Shown here piece by piece: positions 8,052-16,665 of a stretch of 64,000 nucleotides of DNA; within the stretch, counting starts at the first letter, position 1, and each line of letters starts with the position of its first letter. The stretch is from positions 1-64,000 of the forward strand of contig JBBAEU010000001.1 of assembly GCA_041655765.1 (NCBI GenBank), given 5' to 3'. Made by a program: the position numbers and the translations under genes. The stretch comes from Brumimicrobium sp041655765 (lineage in GTDB: Bacteria > Bacteroidota > Bacteroidia > Flavobacteriales_D > Crocinitomicaceae). The notes beneath the pieces were generated by a model that was given only the letters and a program-made list of their open reading frames with translations, did not search any database and was not told the DNA's origin.

Positions 8052-9356
8052 ATGGCATCGTTTGAAGTTCACGGCGGAAAAAAATTAAAAGGAGAACTCG
8101 TTCCTCAAGGAGCTAAAAATGAGGCACTACAAGTGTTGTGCGCTGTATTGTTAACTCCTGAAAAAGTTACCATTTCAAATTTACCCGATATTATTGATGT
8201 AAATAAACTCATCAAATTGCTTCAAGCAATGGGAGTAAAGGTGGAAAAAGTAGAAAAAGGAACCTATATTTTTGAAGCAAAAGATGTAAATTTAGATTAC
8301 TTAAAATCAGAAGATTTTAAAACAAGAGCAAGTAGTTTACGTGGGTCTGTTATGATTATCGGTCCTCTTTTATCTCGATTTGGAAAAGCATACATGCCAA
8401 AACCGGGTGGCGATAAAATTGGAAGAAGAAGGTTGGATACACATTTTGAAGGTTTAATTAAACTTGGGGCTAACTTTAACTTCGACTCAAAAGAACATTT
8501 TTATACCGTAAAAGCAGATAAGTTAACAGGAATTTATCATCATATGGATGAACCTTCTGTTACTGGAACTGCTAATATTATTATGGCGGCTTCGTTGTCA
8601 GATGGAAAAACTACAATTTATAATGCTGCTTGTGAACCTTATTTACAACAATTATGCTCAATGCTCAATAGCATGGGGGCAAAAATATCTGGAGTAGGAA
8701 GTAATTTAATTACAATCGAAGGGGTAAAAGAACTCAAAGGTTGCTACCATAGAGTTTTACCAGATATGATTGAAGTTGGTAGTTTTATTGGATTGGCAGC
8801 AATGACACAGTCTGAAATTACCATTAAAAATGCAGGCGTTAAACATCTTGGAATTATTCCGCAAACTTTCCAAAAATTAGGAATAAAACTTGAAATTAAA
8901 GGTGATGATATTTATATTCCTGCACAAGATTCTTACGAAATAGAAACATTTATCGATGGTTCGATTCTTACTGTATATGATGCGCCATGGCCTGGATTTA
9001 CTCCCGATTTAATAAGTATTATTTTGGTTGTCGCTACACAAGCAAAAGGAAGCGTTTTGGTACATCAAAAAATGTTTGAATCAAGATTGTTTTTTGTTGA
9101 TAAACTCATTGATATGGGAGCGCAAATCATTTTATGTGATCCACACAGAGCAACAGTAATTGGTTTGAATAGACAAAATCAACTGCGTGGAATAAAAATG
9201 ACTTCACCAGATATTAGAGCTGGGGTTTCATTGCTGATAGCAGCACTTTCTGCAGAAGGAACAAGTGTTATTGACAACATCGAACAGATTGATAGGGGTT
9301 ATGAAAATATTGATATTCGATTGAATAACCTTGGCGCAGATATTCGTAGAGTATAA
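8052..9356 (+). CDS. murA: UDP-N-acetylglucosamine 1-carboxyvinyltransferase, Asp-type active site
   Basis: Catalyses the first committed step of peptidoglycan synthesis, transfer of enolpyruvate from PEP to UDP-GlcNAc. The 434-residue protein has the two inside-out alpha/beta domains of the EPSP-synthase family, with PQGAKNEALQ near the start, KTRASSLRGS, and PDIRAGVSLLIAAL near the end. The loop that usually carries the catalytic Cys (GGC) reads PGGDKIG, with Asp121. Such Asp variants are known in other bacteria to be active and insensitive to fosfomycin, which alkylates the Cys. It follows DUF4290 after 6 bases. Confidence 0.96.
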   Translation: MASFEVHGGKKLKGELVPQGAKNEALQVLCAVLLTPEKVTISNLPDIIDVNKLIKLLQAMGVKVEKVEKGTYIFEAKDVNLDYLKSEDFKTRASSLRGSVMIIGPLLSRFGKAYMPKPGGDKIGRRRLDTHFEGLIKLGANFNFDSKEHFYTVKADKLTGIYHHMDEPSVTGTANIIMAASLSDGKTTIYNAACEPYLQQLCSMLNSMGAKISGVGSNLITIEGVKELKGCYHRVLPDMIEVGSFIGLAAMTQSEITIKNAGVKHLGIIPQTFQKLGIKLEIKGDDIYIPAQDSYEIETFIDGSILTVYDAPWPGFTPDLISIILVVATQAKGSVLVHQKMFESRLFFVDKLIDMGAQIILCDPHRATVIGLNRQNQLRGIKMTSPDIRAGVSLLIAALSAEGTSVIDNIEQIDRGYENIDIRLNNLGADIRRV

Positions 9357-9393
9357 AGGCTCGATTCTTGTAAAACATTTATAAAAGACCTTG

Positions 9394-9891
9394 ATGAAAT
9401 TACAATCGCTTTTATTCATTTTATTTTTGCCAGTTCTTTTAATTGCTCAACCAAGTACAGGAAGTAGAGCAATTGATTTTACAGGTAAGAATTTGAAAGG
9501 AAAGGATATTAACCTATCTGATTATCGCGGACAATTAGTCTTGATTGATTTCTGGGCAGCTTGGTGTGGCCCTTGTCGCCGAGAAAACCCCAATGTTGTT
9601 GAAGCATACAACAAGTATAGAAAATCTCAATTTAAAAACGCCAAAGGGTTTGTTGTCTTAAATGTTTCTTTGGATAAAACCGAAAAAGACTGGAAAGATG
9701 CAATAAAAACAGATAAATTAAACTGGAATAGTCACGTATGGGACCAAGATAGAGCGATTTCTTCAAAATATGGTGTTCGTAGCATTCCTTACGGATTTTT
9801 AATAGACGGAGAAGGAAAAATCATTGCACAAGGCAATCAATTAAGAGGAATAGGGTTGCATATAGAAATTGAAAAACAGTTTGTCGATTAA
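9394..9891 (+). CDS. TlpA-like exported thioredoxin-fold protein
   Basis: 165 residues from the ATG at 9394 (a TTG sits one codon earlier). An N-terminal signal peptide ends near LLIAQP. The mature part is a redoxin/TlpA domain: GSRAIDFTGKNLKG, then DFWAAWCGPC with the redox pair Cys58 and Cys61, and the cis-Pro region RSIPYGFLID. It should act as a periplasmic disulfide reductase, although its partner is not evident. It lies 37 bases after murA and may be co-transcribed. Confidence 0.9.
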   Translation: MKLQSLLFILFLPVLLIAQPSTGSRAIDFTGKNLKGKDINLSDYRGQLVLIDFWAAWCGPCRRENPNVVEAYNKYRKSQFKNAKGFVVLNVSLDKTEKDWKDAIKTDKLNWNSHVWDQDRAISSKYGVRSIPYGFLIDGEGKIIAQGNQLRGIGLHIEIEKQFVD

Positions 9892-10216
9892 CCTTGATGC
9901 TTTTTTCTTTTAGCCACCAATTCTGTCTATAACCTTTAGTTTGCTCGTGCTTTTTGGCAAACAATATGTTTAAAATGCGCTCCTAAAGTCGCATTTTTAA
10001 ACATTTGGCTGCAACAAAAATCGCTTTACAAAGCTATCGGTCTTCGCCAGGGTGGAATCCGCTCTTAGGAATAAAATCTAAAGTTTTACAGTTAAACTAA
10101 ATGCAGAGCATCATTTGCGTGAGGGATAGAAGCGAAAAGCCCACAGCAAGGAACGAGCGAGGACTTGTAGCGGAAAGCCTGACCCGTAGGGACACGCCCC
10201 AAAAAAACAACGCAAA
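9892..10216 (+). other. Gene-free structured intergenic element, possible ncRNA or dispersed repeat
   Basis: This 325-base stretch is richer in G and C than its surroundings. It has a hairpin at 9967-10003 (TGTTTAAAATGCG against CGCATTTTTAAACA, one bulge). Two related motifs, AGCGAAAAGCCC at 10131-10142 and AGCGGAAAGCCT at 10169-10180, are separated by a basic purine-rich stretch. From memory it resembles an intergenic sequence that recurs in Flavobacteriia genomes; I could not verify that. A 62-codon frame inside it has no protein character. The orientation is a guess. Confidence 0.5.
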
Positions 10217-10879
10217 TCAATCACGAATACCAAAAATCTTACTTCCAACCCGTATCATGTTACTTCCTTCTTCTATGGCAATTTTATAATCACTACTCAT
10301 ACCCATTGAAATAATATTAAAGTCGTTGTTAAACTTAAAGTAATGACTTTTTAGAACATGGAAATAATTGTGAAGAGTTCTAAACTCATCTCTTATCTTT
10401 TCCTCATTTCCAGTTAGTGTAGCCATTCCCATGACGCCCCTGATGTTTATGTTTTCTAGTTGTAAAAACTCATCGCTTTGTAAAAGACTTTGAACTTCAT
10501 CAAAATCAAATCCAGACTTTGTGTCTTCCTCTGCAATGTAAAATTGAATTAGGATGTCAATTATTCTATCATTTTGTTTGGCTCTTTTATTGATTTCTTT
10601 GAGTAATTTGAATTTATCGACGCTATGAATCAGCGAGATAAACGGAGCAATATATTTAACTTTATTCGATTGTAAACTTCCAATCAAATGCCATTCAATA
10701 TCTTTGGGTAAAGACTCATACTTCTTAACTAATTCTTGCACCCTGTTCTCTCCAAATATTTTGTGACCAGTATTGTAAATTTCTAAAATATCTTCATTTG
10801 GTTTTGTCTTAGAAACAGCTACTAATTGTACATCTTTTGGTATTTCTGAAAGAATATTTTTTAAATTTTTTGTTATCAT
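10217..10879 (-). CDS. yggS: YggS/PROSC family PLP-binding protein
   Basis: A 220-residue single-domain alpha/beta-barrel protein that binds pyridoxal phosphate and is known in the family to buffer the cell's PLP supply. The PLP-binding Lys is Lys24 in AVSKTKP. Other signatures are FGENRVQE, EWHLIGSLQSNK, MGMATLT and SMGMSSDYKIAIEEGSNMIRVGS. Its start overlaps the end of the DUF1015 gene by 4 bases (ATGA type), so the two are translationally coupled. The enzyme-like fold has no known catalytic reaction. Confidence 0.95.
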   Translation of the reverse strand: MITKNLKNILSEIPKDVQLVAVSKTKPNEDILEIYNTGHKIFGENRVQELVKKYESLPKDIEWHLIGSLQSNKVKYIAPFISLIHSVDKFKLLKEINKRAKQNDRIIDILIQFYIAEEDTKSGFDFDEVQSLLQSDEFLQLENINIRGVMGMATLTGNEEKIRDEFRTLHNYFHVLKSHYFKFNNDFNIISMGMSSDYKIAIEEGSNMIRVGSKIFGIRD

Positions 10880-12126
10880 TCATCAATTTTAAAAATAGTT
10901 AGACCACTTCTCATTTTTGGTTCAATCCATGTCGATTTTGGTGGCATAATTAAGTTGTTGTCTGCCACAGACTTTAATTGCTCCATTGTCACTGGATAAA
11001 GAAGGAACCCTATCTTATTAACATTGTTGTCGATAGATTGTTTTATTTTTTTATGACAATCTGCACCACTTAAAAATGAAATGTTTTCATCCTGCGTTAA
11101 ATCCTCGATTCCCAAAATTGGTGTAAGAATGTATCTCGTTAAAATTTCTGCATCTATATTGGCAACTACACTTTCAACTTTATGTGTGTCTAATTTAAGA
11201 CTTAATTGATACCACTCACTATCCAAATACATACTTATATCATGCATTTTAGCAGGATAAGGGGAAGTTTCATTTTTGATTTTAGAAATAGTAAAGTGTT
11301 TTTCTATAAATTTTAAAATATCACTTGGTTTATGGCCATTTAACGATTTACAAATTCGATTAAACGAGAAAATATTTAGTCGTTCTTCATCAATAAAAAA
11401 GCTTAAAAAATAGTTGTAGTTTTTTTTGGGGTCATAATCAGGATTTAATTTGTATAAATCACATAATCGTTCTGATGAAGCTGTTCGGTGGTGACCATCT
11501 GCAATATAACAAGCGTCTATTTTTTCATAAGCTTTCTGGATTTGTGCTACTTCTTCCGCATTACATATCCAAAGCTCATGAAGCATCTTATCGGTTGTTG
11601 CAAATTCATATTCTGGTCTTTGCTCTACGATTTTCGCTAAAATATCATCCAATTCATGACTTTTTTTGTGGCTCAATAAAACAGGTTCAGCATTAAATCC
11701 TACGACTTGCAGATAATTCGTAAACATAGCCTCTCTAGAAAACAGTGTTGCTTCGTGCTTTTTTATTTTGTTGTCCTTGTATTCTTGAATACTGGCACCT
11801 CCAATTACTCCTAAGTAAGAATGTTTTGGATTTGATTGTCGATAAACATAAAGAGATTCGTTTTCATCTTTTTTCAATATATCAATCTCACAAAACTCTT
11901 TATATTTTTCTTTAACTTTCAAAAATCTTTCTACGGAGTTTGGCTCTGTTTTTTCGCCTTCTTTTTCTGAAAATTCAGGATGAATAATGTGGATGAAAGT
12001 ATATGGATTCGACTCTAACTTTGCCTCTAAAACAGATGACTTGTATGTTGCCACTGCTCTGGATGCAACCAGATGAACTTTATTTCTAACAGGTCGAATT
12101 GCCCGAAAAGCTTTGATTTTTGTCAT
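10876..12126 (-). CDS. DUF1015 family protein
   Basis: A 416-residue member of the DUF1015 family, recognised by the early KAFRAIRPV segment and the diagnostic YIADGHHRTASSERL motif near the middle. The biochemical role is unknown; the family is widespread in bacteria and archaea and often lies next to serine-biosynthesis genes, which are absent here. Its stop overlaps the yggS start by 4 bases. The product is cytoplasmic, with no signal peptide or membrane segment visible. Confidence 0.88.
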   Translation of the reverse strand: MTKIKAFRAIRPVRNKVHLVASRAVATYKSSVLEAKLESNPYTFIHIIHPEFSEKEGEKTEPNSVERFLKVKEKYKEFCEIDILKKDENESLYVYRQSNPKHSYLGVIGGASIQEYKDNKIKKHEATLFSREAMFTNYLQVVGFNAEPVLLSHKKSHELDDILAKIVEQRPEYEFATTDKMLHELWICNAEEVAQIQKAYEKIDACYIADGHHRTASSERLCDLYKLNPDYDPKKNYNYFLSFFIDEERLNIFSFNRICKSLNGHKPSDILKFIEKHFTISKIKNETSPYPAKMHDISMYLDSEWYQLSLKLDTHKVESVVANIDAEILTRYILTPILGIEDLTQDENISFLSGADCHKKIKQSIDNNVNKIGFLLYPVTMEQLKSVADNNLIMPPKSTWIEPKMRSGLTIFKIDE

Positions 12127-12223
12127 TTCTATAATAGTTAAATCATGTTTTTAGAATCTTAATAACTATACTTAACAAATATAGGAATTAGTTTGAGTTT
12201 AAGTGATTTTGCAGTGTGAAGTA

Positions 12224-12256
12224 TAAAAAAAAGGTGTTCAAAAATTGAACACCTTT
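12224..12256 (-). terminator. Intrinsic terminator of the T9SS cargo gene
   Basis: On the minus strand a perfect stem AAAGGTGTTCA / TGAACACCTTT with a 5-base loop is followed by a T run. It lies just after the stop of the T9SS cargo gene. Confidence 0.85.
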
Positions 12257-12278
12257 CTTAATATTAGCAAGAAATAAA

Positions 12279-13226
12279 TTATTTCTGAATTACCAATTTG
12301 TTTGTTTTTACAGAATTTCCATTCTCATCAAGTATTGTGTAGATGTAAACCCCATTGTTTAAGTTAGATACATCAACTTTCGCTCCGTTGTTTACGTTAG
12401 CTGTAGTAACAACTTGACCTGTAATTGAAGCAATTGTAACAGTACCATTTACTCCTTCAGCATTGATGTTTAAAATATCAGATGCAGGATTTGGATAAAC
12501 GTTTACTGAGTATGCATTGTTTTCTACAATTGAAGAAGTTGGGTCCTCAGTTAAAACAATGTTATCTGCTGCAACCCAAGAATCTACAACAGCTGTAGCT
12601 GTACTACTAAATACTGCCTCACTAGCTGCGATAATAATATCGTAATGTGTTGGAGTAACTCCTCCTTGCCAAGTTATAGGTACAGTAACATTAGTCCATG
12701 TTGATTGAGAAGAACCTCCTGAAAGTTCCAACATTCCCCCACCAGCAAAGGTTGTATCAGTTGGTGTAATATTTAATGCTTGGAAAATTATAGTTGCTTT
12801 CTCTCCTGCCAATACATCATATTTTATATCTAAAGTCATATTTTCGTAAACAGTTGTAGATGCAAAAGTTTGTGCAGCAAACGATCCTTGAGGTCCGTCA
12901 GGCATACCGAATCCTGCAAAACCAGTTAAGTTAAAGTTCGTAACTTTGATATAAGAATTTCCGTCAGTAGGATTATCAGTTTCGTTTGAAACAGGGTCTA
13001 TAACAGCTCCACTGCTATTTGTTGCAGCATTTCCATTAACTCCAAACGCACTTAAGTTTGCATTAGCAAAGTTAAGTGTTTCCCAATTTTCTGGAGCTTG
13101 TTTGTCTGTTGCTATACCTGCTCCAGGAACGTAAGATGGTCCCCAAGTTTCAAAACTTAGATTTGTTTGTCCGAAAGTGAATGCCCCAACAAACATCGAA
13201 GCAGCTAATAAGTAAATTTTTCTCAT
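12279..13226 (-). CDS. Secreted protein with T9SS type A sorting domain
   Basis: The 315 residues start with a signal peptide ending at TFGQ. A beta-sandwich middle follows (LSFETWG, PENWETLNFAN, DNIVL), resembling the carbohydrate-binding-like PCMD/jelly-roll modules found on exported Bacteroidetes proteins; I cannot name the family with certainty. The last ~75 residues are a T9SS type A C-terminal signal: VNVYPNPASDILNI, GQVV, LNNGVYIY and NKLVIQK. The product should be exported across the outer membrane and surface-attached or released. It is a single gene with its own strong promoter and terminator. Confidence 0.9.
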   Translation of the reverse strand: MRKIYLLAASMFVGAFTFGQTNLSFETWGPSYVPGAGIATDKQAPENWETLNFANANLSAFGVNGNAATNSSGAVIDPVSNETDNPTDGNSYIKVTNFNLTGFAGFGMPDGPQGSFAAQTFASTTVYENMTLDIKYDVLAGEKATIIFQALNITPTDTTFAGGGMLELSGGSSQSTWTNVTVPITWQGGVTPTHYDIIIAASEAVFSSTATAVVDSWVAADNIVLTEDPTSSIVENNAYSVNVYPNPASDILNINAEGVNGTVTIASITGQVVTTANVNNGAKVDVSNLNNGVYIYTILDENGNSVKTNKLVIQK

Positions 13227-13256
13227 AATTATTATGTTTTAAGATTTATAATTGTA

Positions 13257-13286
13257 CAAATATAATTAATTAAAAATTAAAAACAA
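13257..13286 (-). promoter_or_regulatory. Bacteroidetes-type promoter of the T9SS cargo gene
   Basis: Read on the minus strand: TTG (13286-13284), a 19-base spacer and TATATTTG (13264-13257). Both elements fit the -33/-7 consensus exactly; the ATG is 30 bases downstream. Confidence 0.65.
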
Positions 13287-13420
13287 CTATTTTGATTTTT
13301 ATTAAATTTGGCAGATTCAAGTTTCAAATAATACATTCCCGTAATTTTATGTTTATAAAGTTATAAAATATTTTTTCAGGAGTTTTAAAATTTAATTTTT
13401 TAAATAAAAAGAACGAAATA

Positions 13421-13449
13421 AAAAAGAGGATACAACTTGCATCCTCTTT
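13421..13449 (-). terminator. Intrinsic terminator of dnaK
   Basis: The minus strand has AAAGAGGAT, a 9-base loop and ATCCTCTTT followed by T-rich sequence, starting 24 bases after the dnaK stop. Confidence 0.8.
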
Positions 13450-13472
13450 ACTATATTTAAGTTAGTTAAAAC

Positions 13473-15368
13473 TTACTTGTCTTCTTTTACCTCTTCGAAG
13501 TCAACATCTGTTACTTCGTCGTCGGTAGGTTGTGAACTGCTTTCACCGTTTGCGCCAGCGTCAGCACCGCCTTGTTGATACATTTCTTGTGAAGCAGCTT
13601 GGAAAACAGTATTTAGTTTATCCATTGAAGCATTGATTTTATCCAAATCTTTTGCTTCGTATGCAGTTTTTAGCTCTGCCAAAGCATCTTCAATAGGTTG
13701 TTTTTTGTCTGCTGGAATTTTATCTCCATATTCCTTCATCTGACGTTCTGTTTGGAAGATTAAAGAATCAGCCTTGTTTAATGTTTCCACTTCTTCGCGT
13801 TTCTTTTGGTCTTCTGCCTCGTTAGCTTTTGCTTCGTTTTTCATTCTCTCGATTTCTTCGTCGCTTAAACCTGATGAAGCTTCAATCTTAATTGACTGTT
13901 CCTTACCTGTTCCTTTGTCCTTCGCAGAAATATTCATAATTCCGTTTGCGTCGATATCGAATGTTACTTCAATTTGAGGAACACCTCTTGGCGCTGGTGG
14001 AATATCTGTTAATTGGAAACGTCCTAATGTTTTATTATCTGTTGCCATAGAACGCTCACCTTGTAATACGTGGATATCCACTGACGGTTGGTTGTCTGCT
14101 GCCGTAGAGAAAACTTGTGATTTTTTCGTTGGAATGGTCGTATTGGCATCAATTAATTTTGTCATCACGCCACCCATTGTTTCAATTCCTAAAGAAAGTG
14201 GTGTAACATCTAATAAAAGTACGTCTTTTACTTCACCTGTTAAAACTCCACCTTGAATTGCAGCACCAATCGCCACAACTTCGTCTGGATTCACACCTTT
14301 AGAGGCTTCTTTTCCAAAGAAATTTTTCACAGCATCTTGGATTACAGGGATTCTTGTAGAACCTCCAACCAAAATTACTTCGTCAATATCAGAAGTAGAT
14401 AAATCTGCATTTTTTAATGCTCTTTTACACGGCTCAATTGTTCTAGAAACAATATCCGAAATTAATTGCTCAAATTTAGCACGCGTTAAAGTACGAACCA
14501 AGTGTTTAGGAATACCATCAACTGGCATAATATATGGCAGGTTAATTTCAGTTTGTGAACTTGAAGAAAGTTCAATTTTTGCCTTTTCAGCTGCTTCTTT
14601 TAATCGTTGAAGTGCCATTGGGTCTTTACGTAAATCTAATCCTTCTTCATTTTTAAATTCTTCTGCTAACCAATTGATGATTTCGTTATCAACATCATCT
14701 CCTCCTAATTTCGTATCTCCGTCTGTAGAGAGAACTTCAAAAACTCCGTCTCCTAATTCTAAGATAGAAATATCGAATGTTCCACCTCCAAAGTCGAAAA
14801 CAGCAATCTTTTGGTCAACAGTTTTCTTGTCTAATCCATACGCCAAAGCAGCTGCTGTAGGCTCGTTAATGATTCTTTTTACTGTTAAACCTGCAATTTC
14901 TCCAGCTTCTTTTGTTGCCTGACGTTGTGCGTCGTTAAAATACGCAGGAACGGTAATAACTGCTTCAGAAACATCTTGACCCAAATAATCTTCTGCCGTT
15001 TTCTTCATTTTTTGAAGAATCATTGCTGAAATTTCTTGTGGTGTGTATGTTCTATCATCAATTTTCACACGTGGTGTGTTATTCTCTCCTTTAACAACTT
15101 CATACGACATTGATGCTTCATCATCTTTTGATTCATCGAACGATGTTCCCATAAATCTTTTGATTGATGAAATAGTTTTTTGTGGATTAGTAATCGCTTG
15201 ACGTTTTGCAGGGTCACCAATTTTTCTCTCTCCACCTTCGACAAACGCAACAATTGAAGGGGTTGTTCTTTTACCTTCTGCGTTTGTGATAACTACTGGC
15301 TCATTTCCTTCCATTACTGAAACACATGAGTTTGTAGTTCCTAAATCGATTCCAATAATTTTACTCAT
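13473..15368 (-). CDS. dnaK: Molecular chaperone DnaK (Hsp70)
   Basis: A 631-residue Hsp70 that binds exposed hydrophobic peptides in an ATP-driven cycle. The nucleotide-binding domain opens with IGIDLGTTNSCVSV and contains NEPTAAALAYGLD, VFDFGGGTFDISIL and VILVGGSTRIP. The linker is DVLLLDVTPLSLGIE, the substrate domain follows, and the acidic tail ends near EEVKEDK, as in other DnaKs. No grpE or dnaJ is adjacent. The 5' region has a cluster of TGTCA/TGACA half-sites that may be its control region. Confidence 0.98.
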   Translation of the reverse strand: MSKIIGIDLGTTNSCVSVMEGNEPVVITNAEGKRTTPSIVAFVEGGERKIGDPAKRQAITNPQKTISSIKRFMGTSFDESKDDEASMSYEVVKGENNTPRVKIDDRTYTPQEISAMILQKMKKTAEDYLGQDVSEAVITVPAYFNDAQRQATKEAGEIAGLTVKRIINEPTAAALAYGLDKKTVDQKIAVFDFGGGTFDISILELGDGVFEVLSTDGDTKLGGDDVDNEIINWLAEEFKNEEGLDLRKDPMALQRLKEAAEKAKIELSSSSQTEINLPYIMPVDGIPKHLVRTLTRAKFEQLISDIVSRTIEPCKRALKNADLSTSDIDEVILVGGSTRIPVIQDAVKNFFGKEASKGVNPDEVVAIGAAIQGGVLTGEVKDVLLLDVTPLSLGIETMGGVMTKLIDANTTIPTKKSQVFSTAADNQPSVDIHVLQGERSMATDNKTLGRFQLTDIPPAPRGVPQIEVTFDIDANGIMNISAKDKGTGKEQSIKIEASSGLSDEEIERMKNEAKANEAEDQKKREEVETLNKADSLIFQTERQMKEYGDKIPADKKQPIEDALAELKTAYEAKDLDKINASMDKLNTVFQAASQEMYQQGGADAGANGESSSQPTDDEVTDVDFEEVKEDK

Positions 15369-15685
15369 AATGATTTTATTTAATTTTTCAATTTCTCAAA
15401 TTCGATTATCTATTGTCAATGTTTGTGCCAAGTCCTATTTTTGAATGAATAGGTAAAAAACTGTCAGATTTTATGACAAAATAGATGAAATATACTGACA
15501 AGTTGTCGGAAATTATCGTTTGTGCTGGGTTTATGTCAGAAGTGGAAATCGAAAAATTAAATCATACAAGCGTAAATTCTCCTACATTTGCACGACTATA
15601 AAATTTGTTATAATAATTCAACGTATCGATTAGATGATTTCTCACATTTATTTTCTTTCTATATTTAGAAAGTATTCAAGAAAAA
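15369..15685. other. Gene-free dnaK upstream region
   Basis: 317 bases without a credible gene. The part near dnaK holds a group of TGTCA/TGACA half-sites (annotated separately). The distal part holds TACATTTG at 15583-15590 on the plus strand, a -7-like element pointing away from dnaK, and a small perfect 7 bp hairpin at 15655-15672 without a T run. No clear promoter of the usual type could be placed directly before dnaK. Confidence 0.5.
15462..15538 (-). promoter_or_regulatory. Cluster of TGTCA/TGACA half-sites upstream of dnaK
   Basis: Five half-sites are visible: TGTCA 15462, TGACA 15474, TGACA 15496, TGTC 15504 and TGTCA 15534. The first two and the next two form inverted pairs. The position 95-170 bases before the dnaK start suggests a binding site for a stress regulator or alternative sigma factor (inference). 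Confidence 0.4.
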
Positions 15686-16546
15686 CTACTTGCCAAATGA
15701 AAAATAATCAAGTGGATTGAGTGGTCCACTTCCGCTCCATAATTCAAAGTGAAGGTGGGGAGCCGTAGAGCTTTCCCCTGTATCTCCTATAATCCCAATC
15801 ATTTCTCCAATTTTGACTTTTTGACCTGCTTTTACATTGATGGATTGGGCATGTTTATATGTAGAAATCAGTTCATTTTCATGATTAATAACAACTGTAT
15901 AACCATCCATACTTGTATATGAAGCATAAACAACTACGCCATCTAAACAAGACTTTATTTGGGTGTTCTTTCTAGCTACAATGTCAACACCTGGATGTGT
16001 ATTTGCATTAAATTTTTGACTTATTTCTCCTTCAATTGGGTCAAACAAAAAGAGATTATCAAACCTTGCATCTCTTCTTTGTTTTAACCTTTCTTCAGAT
16101 ATTTGTAAGTTTTTGTCTAATTCCCTTTCCTCTTCAGAAAAAATGGTATCAATTTCAACATTAACACTCTCAATCTGTATTGTGGAATCAAGAATCATCG
16201 TAGAATCTAATGAAATTTCACCCAAAATTACTTTTTGAAGGTTTTCTATGTATCGCTCTTGAAGTGCAAGTTTCTCATCAAGTTCATTTAACTTTACCAA
16301 AGATTTTTGCATTTCCTGACGATCTGAATTTTGTATGTGCTCAGGCAATAACCTGCCCAATGGTGTGTATGAAAACAAAAGAAAACTAATCCCAAAAAAA
16401 ATGCCTGCAATAATCATAATCACACTGATAAACTGAAGATTGGTGATTCTGAATTTCCAAAGTTCCTCAAAGGTAGTTGGGTTCATTCCGACAATTCTAG
16501 AGGTACGTTTAAACCAACTTTTTTTCTTTTTATTCTTTTTTTTCAT
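15686..16546 (-). CDS. Membrane-anchored M23 metallopeptidase
   Basis: 286 residues: a very basic N-terminal tail, one membrane helix at about residues 38-60, a coiled-coil-like stretch (about 75-170), and a C-terminal LytM/M23 domain. Zinc ligands are intact: His184 and Asp188 in HPGVDIVA, and His264/His266 in PHLHFELW. Known M23 enzymes cut peptidoglycan cross-bridges; with the anchor and coiled coil this looks like a periplasmic endopeptidase for wall growth or division. It is transcribed alone, towards dnaK. Confidence 0.93.
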   Translation of the reverse strand: MKKKNKKKKSWFKRTSRIVGMNPTTFEELWKFRITNLQFISVIMIIAGIFFGISFLLFSYTPLGRLLPEHIQNSDRQEMQKSLVKLNELDEKLALQERYIENLQKVILGEISLDSTMILDSTIQIESVNVEIDTIFSEEERELDKNLQISEERLKQRRDARFDNLFLFDPIEGEISQKFNANTHPGVDIVARKNTQIKSCLDGVVVYASYTSMDGYTVVINHENELISTYKHAQSINVKAGQKVKIGEMIGIIGDTGESSTAPHLHFELWSGSGPLNPLDYFSFGK

Positions 16547-16665
16547 TGCTTTGGCGAATATACTTTAATTTTAAACTTTAGAAGGATAAATTTTAGTCAA
16601 AAAAATAAACAATGTCTATGAAGGCCTAATAAAGGGTCGCTTTATATGATTCAATTAATATACAC

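Noticed and set aside
10101..10289. 62-codon plus-strand frame MQSIICVRDRSEKPTARNE...
   Set aside because: It lies in the structured intergenic element and runs into the antisense of the yggS end; composition is set by the repeat-like DNA, not by a protein.
15655..15672. Perfect 7 bp hairpin CTTTCTA-TATT-TAGAAAG after the M23 peptidase gene
   Set aside because: No T run on either side, so it is not called as a terminator.
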